Counted from the first letter of the stretch, positions 11,348-23,619 are shown. The stretch: 64,000 bases of DNA from Cryptomeria japonica (GCF_030272615.1 NC_081407.1:144090897-144154896); one strand, 5' to 3'. Made by a program: numbers and translations. Notes: generated by a model from the sequence alone, not told the origin.

Positions 11348-12327
11348 ATGGCAGCAAATATTTTCAGGAAGGACAGTCCGAAACTTGATGGAACTAACTA
11401 TGGTATATGGAAGATCATAATGGAAACACATCTGAACTACATTGGAAGAGATATATGGGATGTTACTAAGAATGACTATGTTGGTCTTACTTTGAATCAA
11501 CCTCATCCCCCGACATTGGCTAAAGACTTGGAGAATGATAACAAAGCAAGAGAAGCACTTCTGAGTGCATTATCAGATCAACAAATCATGGGATTATCAG
11601 ACAAATCTACTGCTAAATCTATTTGGGATAAAATGGAAACATTGAATGAAGGAGATACCATTGTCAAAATTGCAAAATTGGAATGTTATCGGGTCAGGTA
11701 TGAAAATTTAAAAATGGAAGAAGATGAAAGAATTTCTGCATTTATGGAAAGAGTTAATGAAATTGTTTTAGGAATACAATGTTGTGGAGGATCTTCAAGT
11801 GAAGATGAAATTGTTTCTAAAGTGTTAAGAGCTTTTCCACCAGCTTATAAAATGAAAGTGACTACTATTAATGAGTTGAGAATAATGCCTAATATATCAG
11901 TTTCTAGAGATACTTTGGTTGGAAAACTTTTTGCATTTGAGCTTGAAGAGTTTGGTCTTGTTGCTATAGTCAAAACGGATATAGCTTTCAAGGCATCATC
12001 ATCAGCATCATCAACATCATCATCTGACAAAACTGATTGGAAAGCACTTTATGCAAAAGAACTTGAAGATATGAGAAGAGAAAACGAAGAACTTGAAGAA
12101 CTTGAAGCACTATTTGCAAGGAAGATGCCTAAAGGTCCAGCAGGAAGTAAGTATGAAGGTTAAGCATGTTTCAAATGTTTTAATTGCAATAAAGTTGGTC
12201 AGATGGATTCTAGGTGTCCTGATAGACATGCAAGACTAAGGGAGGAAGCAACAAGAACATATAAGCCTAATCCTGAATATCAGAGATATAGATTTAAGAA
12301 AAACATAGATAAGTCACTATGCAGATG
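11348..12327 (+). pseudogene. gag: Copia gag with degenerate zinc knuckle (element C)
   Basis: ATG at 11348 opens 271 codons of copia-type gag: an N-terminal domain (NYGIWKIIMETHL), the central capsid-like region (SIWDKMETLNEG, AFMERVNEIVLG), then a serine-rich stretch and an acidic coiled region (ELEDMRRENEELEELEAL). A stop at 12161-12163 interrupts the frame just before the zinc knuckle, which reads CFNCNKVGQMDSRC: the CX2CX4HX4C spacing is kept but the His is replaced by Gln. After RRYRFKKN-like text a further stop follows near 12325. Gag packages the element RNA into cytoplasmic particles. The start lies 41 bases after the primer site and matches the inverted copy. Confidence 0.88.
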
Positions 12328-12462
12328 AAGGTGTTACAGATGACTTAGATGAAGATCCAACAGATAGTCGATGGGCTTTTGTTGCAATAAAAGAAGATCA
12401 ACCGACACCTATTGTAAAACTGGTAGAGCAGGCACTGGCAGCAAAACATTGAAGAAAATGAG

Positions 12463-13850
12463 GAATGGATCATAGATAGTGGATGCTCGCATAATATGAT
12501 TGTTGATAAAGTAAAATTCTTATCTTTACAGGAAATTCATGGAGGTCTAATAAGATTTGGAGATGACAAAGCTTGTTTAATCAAAGGAAAAAGCACTATA
12601 TCTTTGGATGGTAAGCATAATACTGACAATGTTTATTATGTAGAAGGTTTGAAGCATAATCTTTTGAGTGTTGGTCAGTTAGTGGAAAAAGGATTTCAAT
12701 TACAATTCAAGAATGGAAAATGCAAAATCATGAACATAACTAGATTGGAGATTACAACTGGTAATCAAACTAAAAGTAATATCTTTCACTTGAGTACTAG
12801 TGATAAGACATGTTTGATTGCACACATTGATGAAATTTGGTTATGACATAAAAGACTTTGTCATGCATCAGTTCAACTAAGGCAGTAAGGGATTTACCTA
12901 AGATTGTGAAACCTCATAATCCGGTATGTAAGGAATGTCAAATGGGAAAGCAAGTTAGAACAACATTTAAGAGCATTTATGAGAAATCCAATAATATTCT
13001 TGATTTAATTCATACTGATTTATGTGGTCCAGCAAGAACAAGAAGTCTTTAGGGTGATAGATACTTTATGCTAATAATTGATGATTATTCTAGAATGTGT
13101 TGGGTTACTTTTCTAAGGGAGAAATCATAAGTTTTTGGAAGATTCAAGATATACAAGGCAATGGTAGAGAATGAAACCGGCAAGAAAATCAAATGTTTAA
13201 GATCTGATCAAGGAGGATAATTTACATCTAGGGAATTCAATTCATTCTGTGAGAAGAATGGAATCAAAAGACAACTATCAACACCCCAGACACCCCAGCA
13301 TAATGGAGTTGTGGAAAGGAAGAACAAAACTATTCTGGATGCAGCAAGAACCTTGATGATGGAAGCAAATCTACCTCATGTGTACTGAAGAGAAGCAGTG
13401 AATACAACAGTTTATACTTTCAACAGAGTTCACATCAAAAGTGAAATCGGTAAGACCCCTTATGAACTATGGTTTGGTCATACTCCTACTCTTAAATATT
13501 TCAGAATATTTGGAAGCAAATGTTATATTAGAAGAGATGAGTATGTTGGCAAATTTGATCCTAGAAATGATGAAGGAATATTTCTTAGTTATTCAACTAG
13601 AAGCAAGGCATATAGATGTTATAATAAAAGATTGTAGAAAATCATTGAGAGTACTAATGTGAAGATAGATGAACATTTTAGAGGAGATTCAAGATCTGTA
13701 GAACCGACAGTTGAAATGATTATAAATGAACTGACATAGATTGCACCGAAATAGAGTGAAGAACGAGTCACATCGGCATCATTAGAGAACTCAACTGTGA
13801 CTGAAGAACAACATCATGTAACTGGAAATCAGAATAAACCCAGGTATGTA
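12463..13850 (+). pseudogene. pol: Copia protease and integrase (element C)
   Basis: The aspartic protease begins with WIIDSGCSHNM near 12467 (catalytic DSG) and continues through LKHNLLSVGQLVEKG. A TGA replaces Trp in the pre-integrase motif (normally WLWHKRLCHAS) near 12846. The integrase core shows CKECQMGKQ of the zinc region, DLIHTDLCGPA with the first catalytic Asp, DYSRMCWVTFL, LRSDQGG with the second Asp and GVVERKN with the Glu. Stops cut the frame at about 13050, 13126, 13218, 13386 and 13637. The C-terminal part reads IFGSKCYIRRDE. All three DDE residues remain visible, but the protein cannot be made in one piece. Order protease-integrase-RT confirms Ty1/copia. Confidence 0.89.
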
Positions 13851-13959
13851 AGATTGAATCATTCAGAGAATTAGATAATTGGAAATAAAAAACAAGGTGT
13901 TATGACAAGAGGAAGATTGGAAAATGAAGAGGTATGTTTAATTTCTCAAGTTGAACCAA

Positions 13960-14536
13960 CATCTATTATTGAAGCATGTCAAGATGGACATTGGATAAAA
14001 GCAATGGAAGATGAATTAGAATAGATTGAAAAGAATAATACTTGGACATTAGCTCCCCGACCTAAAGACAAAAATGTAATTGGAACTAAATGGGTATATA
14101 GAAATAAACTTAATGAGGATGGTGAAGTAATCAGAAACAAAGAAAGATTAGTTTGTAAAGGTTATTCACAAAAAGAAGGAATTGATTATAATGAAACCTT
14201 TGCACCGGTAGCCGGAATTGAGGCAGTTAGACTATTTCTTGCATTTGCGGCTCATAAGAACTATAAAGTTTATCAGATGGATGTAAAATGTGCATTTTTG
14301 AATGGAGATCTTGAAGAGGAAGTTTACATTGAACAACCTGATGGATTTTCATTAACAGATGATAAGGATATGGTTTGCAGGTTAAGGAAAGCTTTATATG
14401 GATTAAAGCAAGCTCCCAAAGCTTGGTATGCTAGATTGGATAAATATCTTTTAAAGCTTGGATACACAAAAGGTAATGTTGACAACAATTTGTATTACAA
14501 AGTCACCTATGATGATATTTTGGTTATTGAAGTATT
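13960..14536 (+). pseudogene. pol: Copia reverse transcriptase, N-terminal half (element C)
   Basis: Starts about DGHWIKAMEDELE and includes [55 protein letters not shown] with the first catalytic Asp, and [21 protein letters not shown] stop replaces Gln in DELEQIEK near 14024. It is broken at VIEVF by insertion of element E, exactly before the VDD motif; the gene resumes at 22667 (VFVDDIIFGG). The 5-bp duplication GTATT is at 14532-14536. Confidence 0.9.
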
Positions 14537-15076
14537 TGGTAGGATTAATGATAGTCCCAAAGATACTGAGAGGGGGGGGTGAATCAATATCTAAGTGGTT
14601 AGCAGAATATTTAACCTTATGAAGAACTTTGCATTCCAAACAGTGTACAGGTAAATAAGAATTGTAGACGTATAAAAATGACCACATTCCTAAATGAATA
14701 TTTTATGTTCATTTCTCTATTTAATTAAATCCAATTTAATTAAATTATCCACATTCCTCTATTTTATTAAGTAAATTTCTCGATTTATTTAAATAAAATT
14801 CACTATACCCATTTAATGAATAAATCATTTTATTCAATTAAATCCCCCCTATCCACTTTTAATTAAATTCAAATTTAATTAAATAGTTATCCCAAATTGC
14901 AACCAAATTAAATTAAATTATTTCAATTAAATCCTATTATCCCTCCATCCACTTGCAAAATCCCAAACCCCTTTCTAATCCCTCCTAGAATCTTCTAATC
15001 ACTTCTAATTAACCTAACCCCTCCTCTAAACTTTGTCACATCCCTAAGCAAAGGGAAGTCACTTCTCAAAAACCTT

Positions 15077-15205
15077 AAAGTCTTTGATAACCATTAAAGG
15101 TTTTCAACCTTCAACCACTAAATGGCTCAAAGTCTTTGAAAACCATTGAAGGCTTCCAACCTTCAACCACTTAATCCCCAAAGTCTCCAATAACCATTAA
15201 TGGTT
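15077..15205 (+). repeat. Tandem ~52-bp repeat in solo LTR F
   Basis: Three imperfect copies start at 15077, 15129 and 15180, each with AAAGTCTTTGA (or CTCCAA), AACCATTAAAGG and CAACCTTCAACCACT. The position upstream of the TATA box suggests LTR promoter repeats; that role is inferred. Confidence 0.75.
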
Positions 15206-15564
15206 AACTCAAACCCTCCTACATGGTTAAAACATTTGTTTTGACTCAACCTCTATCCAACCCAAGGGTCTCATCAGGCCATTAATGCTTTGACCATGAT
15301 TATCTCTTAATCATTTGCACAAAGGTTTATCCTTGGATTAACTCTTAATCCAGTGGGTAAGCCTAACTTAGACTTGACCCTTAGCCTTTAGATAACCATG
15401 AGGTCTTCTTAGGCCTTTAATGCCTCCAACCTCTTCTCTCAACCCAACCATATGTTGACACTTGTCACCATTTCATTGGTGCCAATTGTGCACATGGATC
15501 CCCAACTTTCAAACTCAACCCTTGATTAAACCATTCAATCTTGACCATCCATTGCCCTGTTTAT

Positions 15565-15575
15565 GCTATAAATAG
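15565..15575 (+). promoter_or_regulatory. TATA box of solo LTR F
   Basis: GCTATAAATAG about 540 bp before the LTR end, the expected place for the U3/R boundary of a plant LTR promoter. It gives the plus orientation. Confidence 0.65.
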
Positions 15576-16778
15576 AGCTCTCATCCCTCCATTTTAAACA
15601 ATCATCTTTCAAATTTGAAGCATTATACTTATGCTCAAATTCTTTCAAGCTTTCATATCATCTTTATGCTCATCATTTAGCCTCTTTTAGATCAGGAATT
15701 AGACTAATATGCATGTTTAGAATAATTTCTTTATCATTTTAGCTCAATCATAGATTAAATATAGTATGCTAGGATAGTATTCATACTAATCTTGTCATCT
15801 TATCATTTAGTTTATTGCATTTCTAAGATCATACATAGCTTAACACATCTCATTCTAAAAACTATCAGTGCATCTCTCGTTCTCGCATTTGCCATCCCTA
15901 AACCATTTTGCTTAGTAATCTGAGAGCAAAAAACATTGGTTTGAGGGACATTGTGAGATAGAGAACCATGGGACCCTCCTTGGGAAGCTGAGTAACACTA
16001 CGTTACTCCATAGCTTGCATCAAGAAGTCCTGTGTGTGTGTGTGGACTAGTATTTAACTAAATTTTCACATATTAAGTTTTATTCGCCCACTTTTCCCGC
16101 ATACAAGAATTAATGCAGTAAACAGGAACAATAAAGACAACATAGAAAACACACCATAAAACAAGATGTTTAATGAGGAAACCCGGTGTGGGAAAAACCT
16201 TGATGGAATTTGTGACCCGCAATATTCACTCACTAGCCAATAAATAAATATTACTTACAATGAGGGGCCTGCACATGCAGGAAGGCCAACTGCCTAGAGC
16301 TCAGTACTCAATAAGAGTCACATTGACTACAAAAGTGGATTATAAAATCGAATACAATGTACTGCTTCAAATCAGCATCAACTATGCCAGGTTCAGTACC
16401 GGTTTAAGCTTATTCTATAACCAAAACCTTCATTGTCAACTATATCTCCTTATACAAAATATCATCCATATATTCTCTCCATGCATACTACCTTAATACA
16501 AAATGACCTATAAGATCTCATACATATATATGAGTCTTTTACAATATGCCATGTCAGCTTTACAAAAGATAATTACAATTAAATACAATAAACAAAAGTT
16601 TATTCCCCGTCGGCTGGGGTGTCGGTATGCATTGTTGCCGCTGCCGGTGAAGTGTCCGTTGGTGTATGTAGATGTCCATGCCAGTGTCAGTGGCTTACCA
16701 GATGAATGCCAAAAGGTTGCCAATTGGTTGCCATCAATGACAACCCAACTATTCTCATAAGAGTGTAGAATTCCAACA

Positions 16779-16933
16779 ATCTCCCCCTTTGGCATTGATG
16801 GCAACACTCATGAGAAAAATCCAAAACTGTTTCCAAAAAGTGAAGTCCAAAAAGTTACCAAAAATATGTGCTCCCTCTGAGAAGATGATCTCCTATGATT
16901 AATCATTTTTCTCTGTCCACTACTCCCCCTTTG
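16779..16933 (-). other. Purine tracts of element E
   Basis: The minus strand reads GCCAAAGGGGGAGAT next to the LTR (16779-16793), with a second tract AAAGGGGGAGTA at 16922-16933. These prime plus-strand synthesis; duplication is typical of Sireviruses. Confidence 0.82.
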
Positions 16934-17070
16934 ACATCAATGACAAAGGTTGTCAAAAATTGTCAAACGAGTGCAAAAATTTCACCTCAAGGTTTGTAAC
17001 CGGTTGGTTACAATATGAAATATGTCTGCCAAAACCAAATTTAAACTCTGCATGAATCTGTTGTTGTCGT

Positions 17071-20000
17071 TCAGGGTTGCTTCAGTCTGTTGGATCGTGC
17101 TAGTGAGAGATGATGCATGTGCTCTTCTGATGATCTTTCTCCTTGAAGTAATGCCTTAGAGATTTCATTTCTCAGAGAGATTAGATTGTCCAACTTGGGA
17201 CCAAGTTTATACTTAAGTTCTCTGGTATTAGCCTTAATCCTTGCCTTCTCTTTCTCAAATTTCTCCAATTTCTCCTCAAAACCTATTATTTCCTTCTCAA
17301 TAATTGATATAGGTTCGGATGAACCAATTATGTTATCAGCTATGTCATCTATTTCTTTCTGTACTCTGCTTATTTTCGTTTCTATGTCCTGTGTTAAAAG
17401 ATGTGGTTTGCATGTTTCTCTGTACAACTCTTTATATTCCAAAATTGTAGTGTTTAGTGCCAGTAAAAGTGTATCCATGTGTTATGTGCACTTATTTATT
17501 GTATCCTCAAATAATTTATCCTTTTCCTTTTCAACTTTCTCTTTGAAGGTATCCTCATTCACCTTATCAACTGTTATTACATTGTCAGTAATGAATTTGG
17601 ACTGTGTCCAATTTACCTAAAGAATCCTTTACATGATCTATAATACATTTCGGTGCAATCAATTTAAGAATTGGTATGGTGTCATCAATTGCCTTGTAAG
17701 CCAATGCATTACAATTAGTTATCTTCTTGATAGAGTCCAGGAGTACCTCTATTACATTAGTAGGTCTGAATTCACTTGATGCAGTACCGAATGTCTGACC
17801 AACAACCTTAATTACCTCTGTGCTTCCAATATTTGTAACCATTTTGCTTGTGTTAACCTTCGGTGGATCAGTCTGAGTTTGCATTTCAACTAGTAAAGGT
17901 TTGTCTGATTGTTTAGATATCTCAGTGATTACCGGTTTCACTACCTCAATATGTGCCTTTGCCTCTGTAGGTTTCTCTGTGTGCTCAACTGTCGGTATCT
18001 CAGTCTCAGTAGGTTTCTCTGTGCTAGCATCTATACTTTCAGTATTCATTCCAGTATCCAATGGTTGCTTTGTTTGTAATGTTTGTTGAGTTTGTAATGT
18101 TTTCTCAGTTTGTAATGTTTTCTCTATTGGGATCTCAACCTCAACAGTCTCTATTAGTTTATCAGCAATGTTGCCACTGCTAACATTATCATCCTTAACC
18201 TCTGTACCATCCTTATCCACAACAATATTCACTTCCTGAGTATCCACATTCATGGTGAATAGTATTTCAGATTCAGGATTAGTGTTATCATGTGTGACAC
18301 CTTCACTTTCAGTAATCGGTGTATTATCAGAATGTACCAGTGCAATATCCAAGGGTGGTGGCCAGTTGTCAGTTATTTTGATGTTTGGTATTCCACCAAC
18401 TTTACCTTTCCCTTTGTCTTTATCCTTCTGATACACTTTGAATGTTTTCTTTGGTCGGTTCAATTCCTCTTATTTTTCCTTTTCTACAAAAAAGAGATCC
18501 CATTTATTAGCAGTCTCCTTTGTAATCTCATTTACTCTACCTGCCATCAAACTTACTTGTCGGTGACCACTAGCAAAAATGGATTTGTTAGCCTCACAAA
18601 TTAGGTCATCAATCTCCTCTTTTGAGTTAACCAGATGTACAGCTAGAATTTTTTCAACTTTTAGTTTCTTGTCCAATTCCATCACTGCAATCCTCTTTGC
18701 ATCTAATCTTCTATATAGTTCATTAGGCAGGTCATCCACAACTTCAATTAAAACTTTCTTGTATATATCCAAATGTAAAATTATACTATTTTCAATGCTT
18801 TCCTTGCCTGAATCATTGAATGTGTTATACAATTTACTCACATTAGCCAAATTTCCATCATCAGTTATTTCATTCAACAAATTATCCAATGGAGGTATAA
18901 CCGGTTTCTGTTTCTTCTTGGGAGTTAGTTTATTAGTCGATTGCCTTACTGCCTGTTGTTTCTTCCTTAAGGTCCTTGTTCTTTTGGGTGGAGGAGAGGG
19001 TACTGGTGAAGGTTTTCTCTTCCTTTCAACTCTTTTGAATTCAGTTGGAATCTCACTGTCAGAAGATGTGCCAACCGGTGAAATGTGTGCCTCTGGTTGC
19101 AGTCCTTCCAGCTCACTAGCCGTTATACCAGTAATGTTCATAACATTTTATTTGATTTCCTTTACTTGCTTTGATGCATCTCTTATATATTTCTCTCTTT
19201 TCTTCCTTTGCTTCATTGTTTTCACATCACTTTCAATTGTTTCTGCACTACCAAAAACTTCTTTTGTTGGTTCTCTTGGTGCATCTAACAAAGCTTTTGC
19301 ACATGTCTCAATAATGTTGAGATCTACCTCATAGCCCATTTCAGTTACCCATACAGTTCTAGGAAGTACAACTTCCATCCATGTCTCATCCTTCTTGATG
19401 ACAAAAAATATTTCTTTGTCATATTTATCCACTACACTCTGTGGTAGTCTTTCTCTAGTTTTCATTTTAGCTTGAAAAACTTTAACATATTCAGTTATGT
19501 TGTTTTCCTTTGCAGTTCCCATGCCATTAAAAGCATCCTGTAATTGTTGTCCTACCGGTATGTCATATCCAAAGTCTTTATGTCCTATACTGGGGATTTC
19601 CTTTGTGAAATACAACATTAAGCATACTTAAAGATTACCAAAACGAAATGTCCCTTTCTTGTCTCTTTTAATCTTTTTCAAATTATCTATGAGTTCATCT
19701 TTCAACCATTCACACACATCTATTTTTGCATTGTTGTTGACCATTTAATAAGCACTATTAATGCAAAGACTAGAGACTAAATTAAGTCTGTTTGCATGTG
19801 TAGTCTTGTAACCAAGTATCATACTTATGAATCTCACATTGATGTCCTTGATGTCATTCACTCTTAGTGATCTACTGTCTAATGTTTCTCCAATTAGGGT
19901 CATTACTTTGTTGTTAGTAAATTTCTTTGCTTTGTCTAGTCTTCTTCCGGTTGAGGGTAAACCTGTTACTGCCCTAATTGCTTGCCGGGTGAATTTGTAG

Positions 20001-20386
20001 ATAGAGTCCAACCATAGAAATTCTCCATGTGCCCTACTCAGGACAATTCTCACCACTTCTTCCAGAAATTTAGGGATATTCAATATTTCAACAAAACTTA
20101 AAGTCTCCACAATCTTATGTTCAGGTTTGACAGTGCCAATTTCATCATAAATTATGGTCCTAAACATTTTTAACAATTCCTCAGAACCTAATTCTTCAAT
20201 GTTGCAATGAATATATATCCTAGGGTCTTCAACATAAGCTACACCTTTAGGAATCTTCGAAAATGCTCCTATGGAATCATCTTGCTTAGCTACTTCGGGA
20301 ATAATTTTAAACATGGGCCTAGGGCATTTTACGTTTTCCACAATAGTAGGGTTCACAATAAATTCGGGAGCAAAATATGAAGCCAT
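17071..20386 (-). pseudogene. Element E ORF2: large accessory protein of unknown function
   Basis: ATG at 20386 (MASYFAPEFIVNPTIVEN) opens one frame of about 930 codons to 17585, broken only by stops near 19745, 19620, 19144 and 18470. A frameshift near 17590 leads to a final 136-codon stretch (17478-17071). Regions in order: an N-terminal globular part (FTRQAIRAVTGLPSTGRRLD; ISMILGYKTTHANRLNLVSS); a very basic proline-rich segment near 19000 (RKRKPSPVPSPPPKRTRTL, KKKQKP) like a nuclear localisation signal; a charged helical part; Thr/Glu/Lys-rich repeats (EKTLQTE, STEKPTETEIP); and a C-terminal coiled coil (EKLEKFEKEKARIKANTREL). I recognise no enzyme motif or membrane segment. The same layout recurs in H. 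It may descend from the 3' env-like frame of Sireviruses or from a captured gene; neither is proven. Confidence 0.75.
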
Positions 20387-20822
20387 TTGAAAAATACCTT
20401 TAGCTGCCTGTTAATGTCTGAATGCTTGAAAGAAATCACTTCACGCCTTCACCTTGAATGCCTTTGCTTAGATTTCACGCTCTCTGCTAATTTGAATGCT
20501 CGGTGAATCAAAAATAAGGGAAAACCGATGATTTATAATGACTTTTCTCTCAACAACTGCATTAAATGCTCATCGGTTAAGTGAAAACTTAACATATCTG
20601 CCGGTAAAGAAGAAATCTATCTTCCCACCATCAATTGAGGGTAATCTGCATGATATTCAGTTTGTTGCAATACCCCTAAAGGGTTACTTCTCAATTGGAT
20701 GAAGAATCTCCTGCCGGTGGAGTAATACTTTGTTCTACCAGTGAAGAAATAGTCTCATCAACATTCTGATTTGTCTTCCTAATCCATTGTTTTGAAAATT
20801 CTTGCTTTACCTCATCTACCTT

Positions 20823-21830
20823 TTATTTTCCTTTCAAACTAGATCCTTTATTATTTGTCCGTGAAGTCTTGCTTCTACAAAATTTTGCAATATGTCCAAT
20901 TTTGTTACAAGCATAACAAGTTACATTATTCTTCTGAATAGCTTTTCCATATCCTATGCTAGTTTGTGTTCTGCATTGACTAGATAAATGCCCAAATCTT
21001 CCACAAACATAACATTTCACATTCATTATGTAGTTTTCTGAATTACGATCAATTTTGTTGCATTTGGAACATTGTCCGGTTGGTGCATTAATGTTCTGAT
21101 TGTTTCTAGATCTACACTAATTTTCTCTATGACCATACTTATTACAGTTAAAGCATTTCCCATTAAATTTGTAAGCATTAGGTTGTCTTACTGGTTTACT
21201 GTGATCATGATTGTTTGCAGTACCAAAACTTTCTCCAACTTCAAATCCAAGTCCATTTGTATCCCCATTAGGTTTCTGAATTTTCAGCATATCATCAAGT
21301 TCCTCTTAACTTTTCTTGAATTTCTCTTTGTGTTGATTTGTAGTAGCCAACTCATTTTCCAGAATTCTCTTTTTTCTCATAATCTCAGTTTTATCATGTT
21401 GCATGTGAATCAGATCCGTCTTCAACATATCATTTTCATGACTGAGTCTTAGATTTTCATTTCCAACATTATTGAGTCTCCTAGTCAATTCATCTTGAAT
21501 CTTCTTCTTGTCTTCAATGTCTTTACAAAACCTCATAGTCATATCTTGCATTTCATTCTTCATATTATTGTTTTCTTGTCTCAACTTGTTCACAAGTTCA
21601 TTAAGAGTTTCCTTTTCATCATTATCATTCTGCATCTTCTCATGAAGTTCTTTTATTTTATTTCGAGCTATAGTAAGATTCTCCTGAAGTCCTTGAATGA
21701 ATTTCTGTGCAGTCCTCAGATCATCTTCAAGTTTGATATTCTTCAACTTCTCTGCATCATAGTCTACAAGAGATCCTTCCAATTTTTTTCTTAAGTTCTC
21801 CATCTGTACCGGTGTCAGAATCTTCCTCAA
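20823..21830 (-). pseudogene. gag: Element E ORF1: gag-like coiled-coil protein with zinc knuckles
   Basis: The frame opens about 30 bases after the primer site; the first ATG is at 21803 (MENLRKKLEGSL). The first half is a long coiled coil (LEDDLRTAQKFIQGLQENL, ELVNKLRQENNNMKNEM). A TAA at 21306 and a TAG near 21118 interrupt it. The second half has three CCHC knuckles, CFNCNKYGHREN-stop-C, CYVCGRFGHLSSQC and CYACNKIGHIAKFC, plus a decayed fourth starting CSKCNK. Such knuckles bind nucleic acid in gag. The usual copia gag N-terminus (NYGIWK) is absent, so this is a divergent or rebuilt gag. It lies upstream of ORF2 with no pol between. Confidence 0.8.
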
Positions 21831-21860
21831 GTTGTTAGGATTTTGAAAATAGAGGACTAG

Positions 21861-21873
21861 GCTCTGATACCAA
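21861..21873 (-). other. Primer-binding site of element E (tRNA-Met type)
   Basis: The minus strand reads TTGGTATCAGAGC, one base inside the LTR end TCCTAACA (21875). Confidence 0.88.
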
Positions 21874-21874
21874 T

Positions 21875-22661
21875 TGTTAGGATTAATGATAGTCCCAAAG
21901 ATACTGAGAGAGGGGGGGGGGTGAATCAGTATCTAACCGGTTAGCAGAATATTTAACCTTATTAAGAAATTTGCATTCCAAAACAGTGTACATGTAAATA
22001 AGAATTAATGTAGTAAATATGAACAATAAAGACAACATAGAAAACACACCATAACACAAGATGTTTAACAAGGAAACCCGGTGTGGGAAAAACCTCTGTG
22101 GGATTTGTGACCCACAATATTCACTCACTGGCCAATGAATAAATATTACTTACAATGAGGGGCCTACACATGCAGGAAGGCCAACTGCCTAGAGCTCACT
22201 ACTCAATAAGAGTCACATTGACTACAAAAGTGGATTATGAAATCCAATACAATGTCCTGCTTCAAATCAACATCAACTATGCCAAGTTCAGTACCAGTTT
22301 AAGCTCATTCTATAACCAAAACCTTCGCTATCAACTATATCTCCTGATACAAAATATCATCCATATATTCTCTCCATACATAGTACCTTAATACAAAATG
22401 ACCTATAAGATCTCATACATATATATGAGTCTTTTAAAATATGCCATGTTAGCATTACAAAAGATAATTACAATTAAATACAATAAACAAAATTTTATTC
22501 CTTGTCGGCTGGGGTGTTGGTATACATTGTTGCCGCTGCCGGTGTATCTATGCCAGTGCCAGTTCCTACTGGTGGCTTACCAGATGAATGCTAGAAGGTT
22601 GCCAGATGGTTGCCATCAATGACAACACCAACTATTCTCATAAGAGTGTAGAATGCCAACA
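21875..22661 (-). repeat. Element E 5' LTR
   Basis: 787 bp, from TGTTGGCATTCTAC (22661) to ATCCTAACA (21875) on the minus strand, matching the split 3' LTR. GAGGGGGGGGGGTGAATCAG near 21906-21925 is the conserved block. Confidence 0.9.
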
Positions 22662-22666
22662 GTATT

Positions 22667-23619
22667 TGTGGATGATATCATTTTTGGAGGTGAAGAAGGA
22701 TTATGTAAAGACTTTGCTAACAAGATGCAGGAAGAATTTGAAATATCTATGATTGGAGAGATAAAAAAATTTCTAGGTTTGCAGATTTCACAAGCAGATA
22801 AAGGTATATTCACATGTCAAACAAAATACTTGAAGGAACTTTTGAAGAAATTTGGTATGAAAAACTCCAAACTGGTAAGTACTCCTATGACTACAACATA
22901 TAAATTGACATTAAAAGATGATTCAGCTGCCATTAATCTGACAAGGTACAAATCTATGATTGGAGGATTACTGTATTTGACACAAACTAGAACTGATATA
23001 ATGAATGCAGTATGTATTGTTTCTAGATTTCAAAGAAATCCTAAAGAAAATCATGAAACAACAGTTAAAAGGATTTTTTCCGTACCTACAAGGCACAACA
23101 AATCTTGGTTTATGGTATCCTCAGGATGAAAATTTTGAGTTATGTAAATATACAGATGCAAATTGGGTAGGAGATGTAGATGACAAAAAGAGTACCACTA
23201 GCGGTGCATTATTTCTTGGTAGAAGATTAATTTCATGGATAATCAAGAAGCAAAATTGTACATCATTATCTACAATAGAATTAGAATATGTTGCAACAAC
23301 AACTAATTGCACTCGGGTATTATGGATCAAGCAAATGTTGAAGGATATAAAGGTAAAATGCAAAGAACTGATAATTATTTATTGTGATAATTCAACAACA
23401 ATTGATATATCAAAGAATCTGGTATTTCACTCTAAGACAAAACATGTTTCTATTAAGTACAATTTTCTGAAAGAGAATGTTGAAGCAAATGAAGTGAGAT
23501 TGGTTTATGTGAATACTAAAGAGCAAATTGTAGATATTTTTACAAAGCCTTTTCCTAAGGAAACATTTGAATATCTCAGAGAGCAACTTGGGGTAATTTC
23601 TCCACTAGTAGAGACTTGA
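22667..23619 (+). pseudogene. pol: Copia RT C-terminal half and RNase H (element C)
   Basis: Continuation of 13960-14536 after element E. It starts inside VFVDDIIFGGEEG (catalytic Asp pair), then GEIKKFLGLQISQADKGI, STPMTTTYKL, YLTQTRTDIMNAVCIVSRF. A frameshift near 23080 separates it from RNase H, which reads KYTDANWVGDVDDKKSTT, SLSTIELEYVATTTNC (Glu in the ELEY motif), IYCDNSTTIDISKN, KHVSIKYNFLKENVEANEV and VDIFTKPFPKETFEYLREQL. Apart from the shift it is well preserved and ends normally at 23619, about 340 bp before the 3' LTR. Confidence 0.9.

Larger units (their letters stand above)
14663..16105 (+). mobile_element. Solo LTR F
   Basis: A 1,443-bp unit, TGTAGACG ... CGCATACA, flanked by the perfect duplication AGAAT (14658-14662, 16106-16110) within the E LTR. 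It has LTR features but no interior. The TGTAGAC start resembles the B1 LTR, and both begin with TTAATTAAA-rich runs, so a gypsy origin is likely. A TATA box lies at 15565-15575. A solo LTR arises when the two LTRs of an element recombine and delete the interior. Confidence 0.86.
14537..16778 (-). repeat. Element E 3' LTR, split by solo LTR F
   Basis: The two parts (14537-14662 and 16111-16778, about 794 bp together) match the 5' LTR at 21875-22661, for example GTGTGGGAAAAACCT, GCCAACTGCCTAGAGCTCA and GATCTCATACATATATATG. The cytosine-rich block appears as GAGGGGGGGGTGAATCAAT near 14570. Confidence 0.9.
14537..22661 (-). mobile_element. Element E: pol-less Sirevirus-like retrotransposon with an extra gene
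   Basis: The ends TGGTAGG (expected TGTTAGG) and GCCAACA are flanked by the perfect duplication GTATT (14532-14536, 22662-22666). In minus orientation: 5' LTR 22661-21875, tRNA-Met primer site, gag-like ORF1, ORF2 of about 1,100 codons, purine tracts, 3' LTR 16778-14537 (holding solo LTR F). Both LTRs are about 790 bp. The 5.1-kb interior contains no protease, integrase, RT or RNase H motif on either strand, so movement would need proteins from relatives. The LTR end block and primer site match the Sirevirus-type elements nearby. Confidence 0.9.

Noticed and set aside
16503-16807. Frames over the LTR-interior border of element E
   Set aside because: They cross the LTR boundary and purine tract and have no conserved protein content.
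18579-19334. 251-codon plus-strand frame
   Set aside because: It lies opposite E ORF2, which has the consistent long frame and recognisable composition; the plus frame is Ser/Phe/Leu-rich as expected of an antisense shadow.
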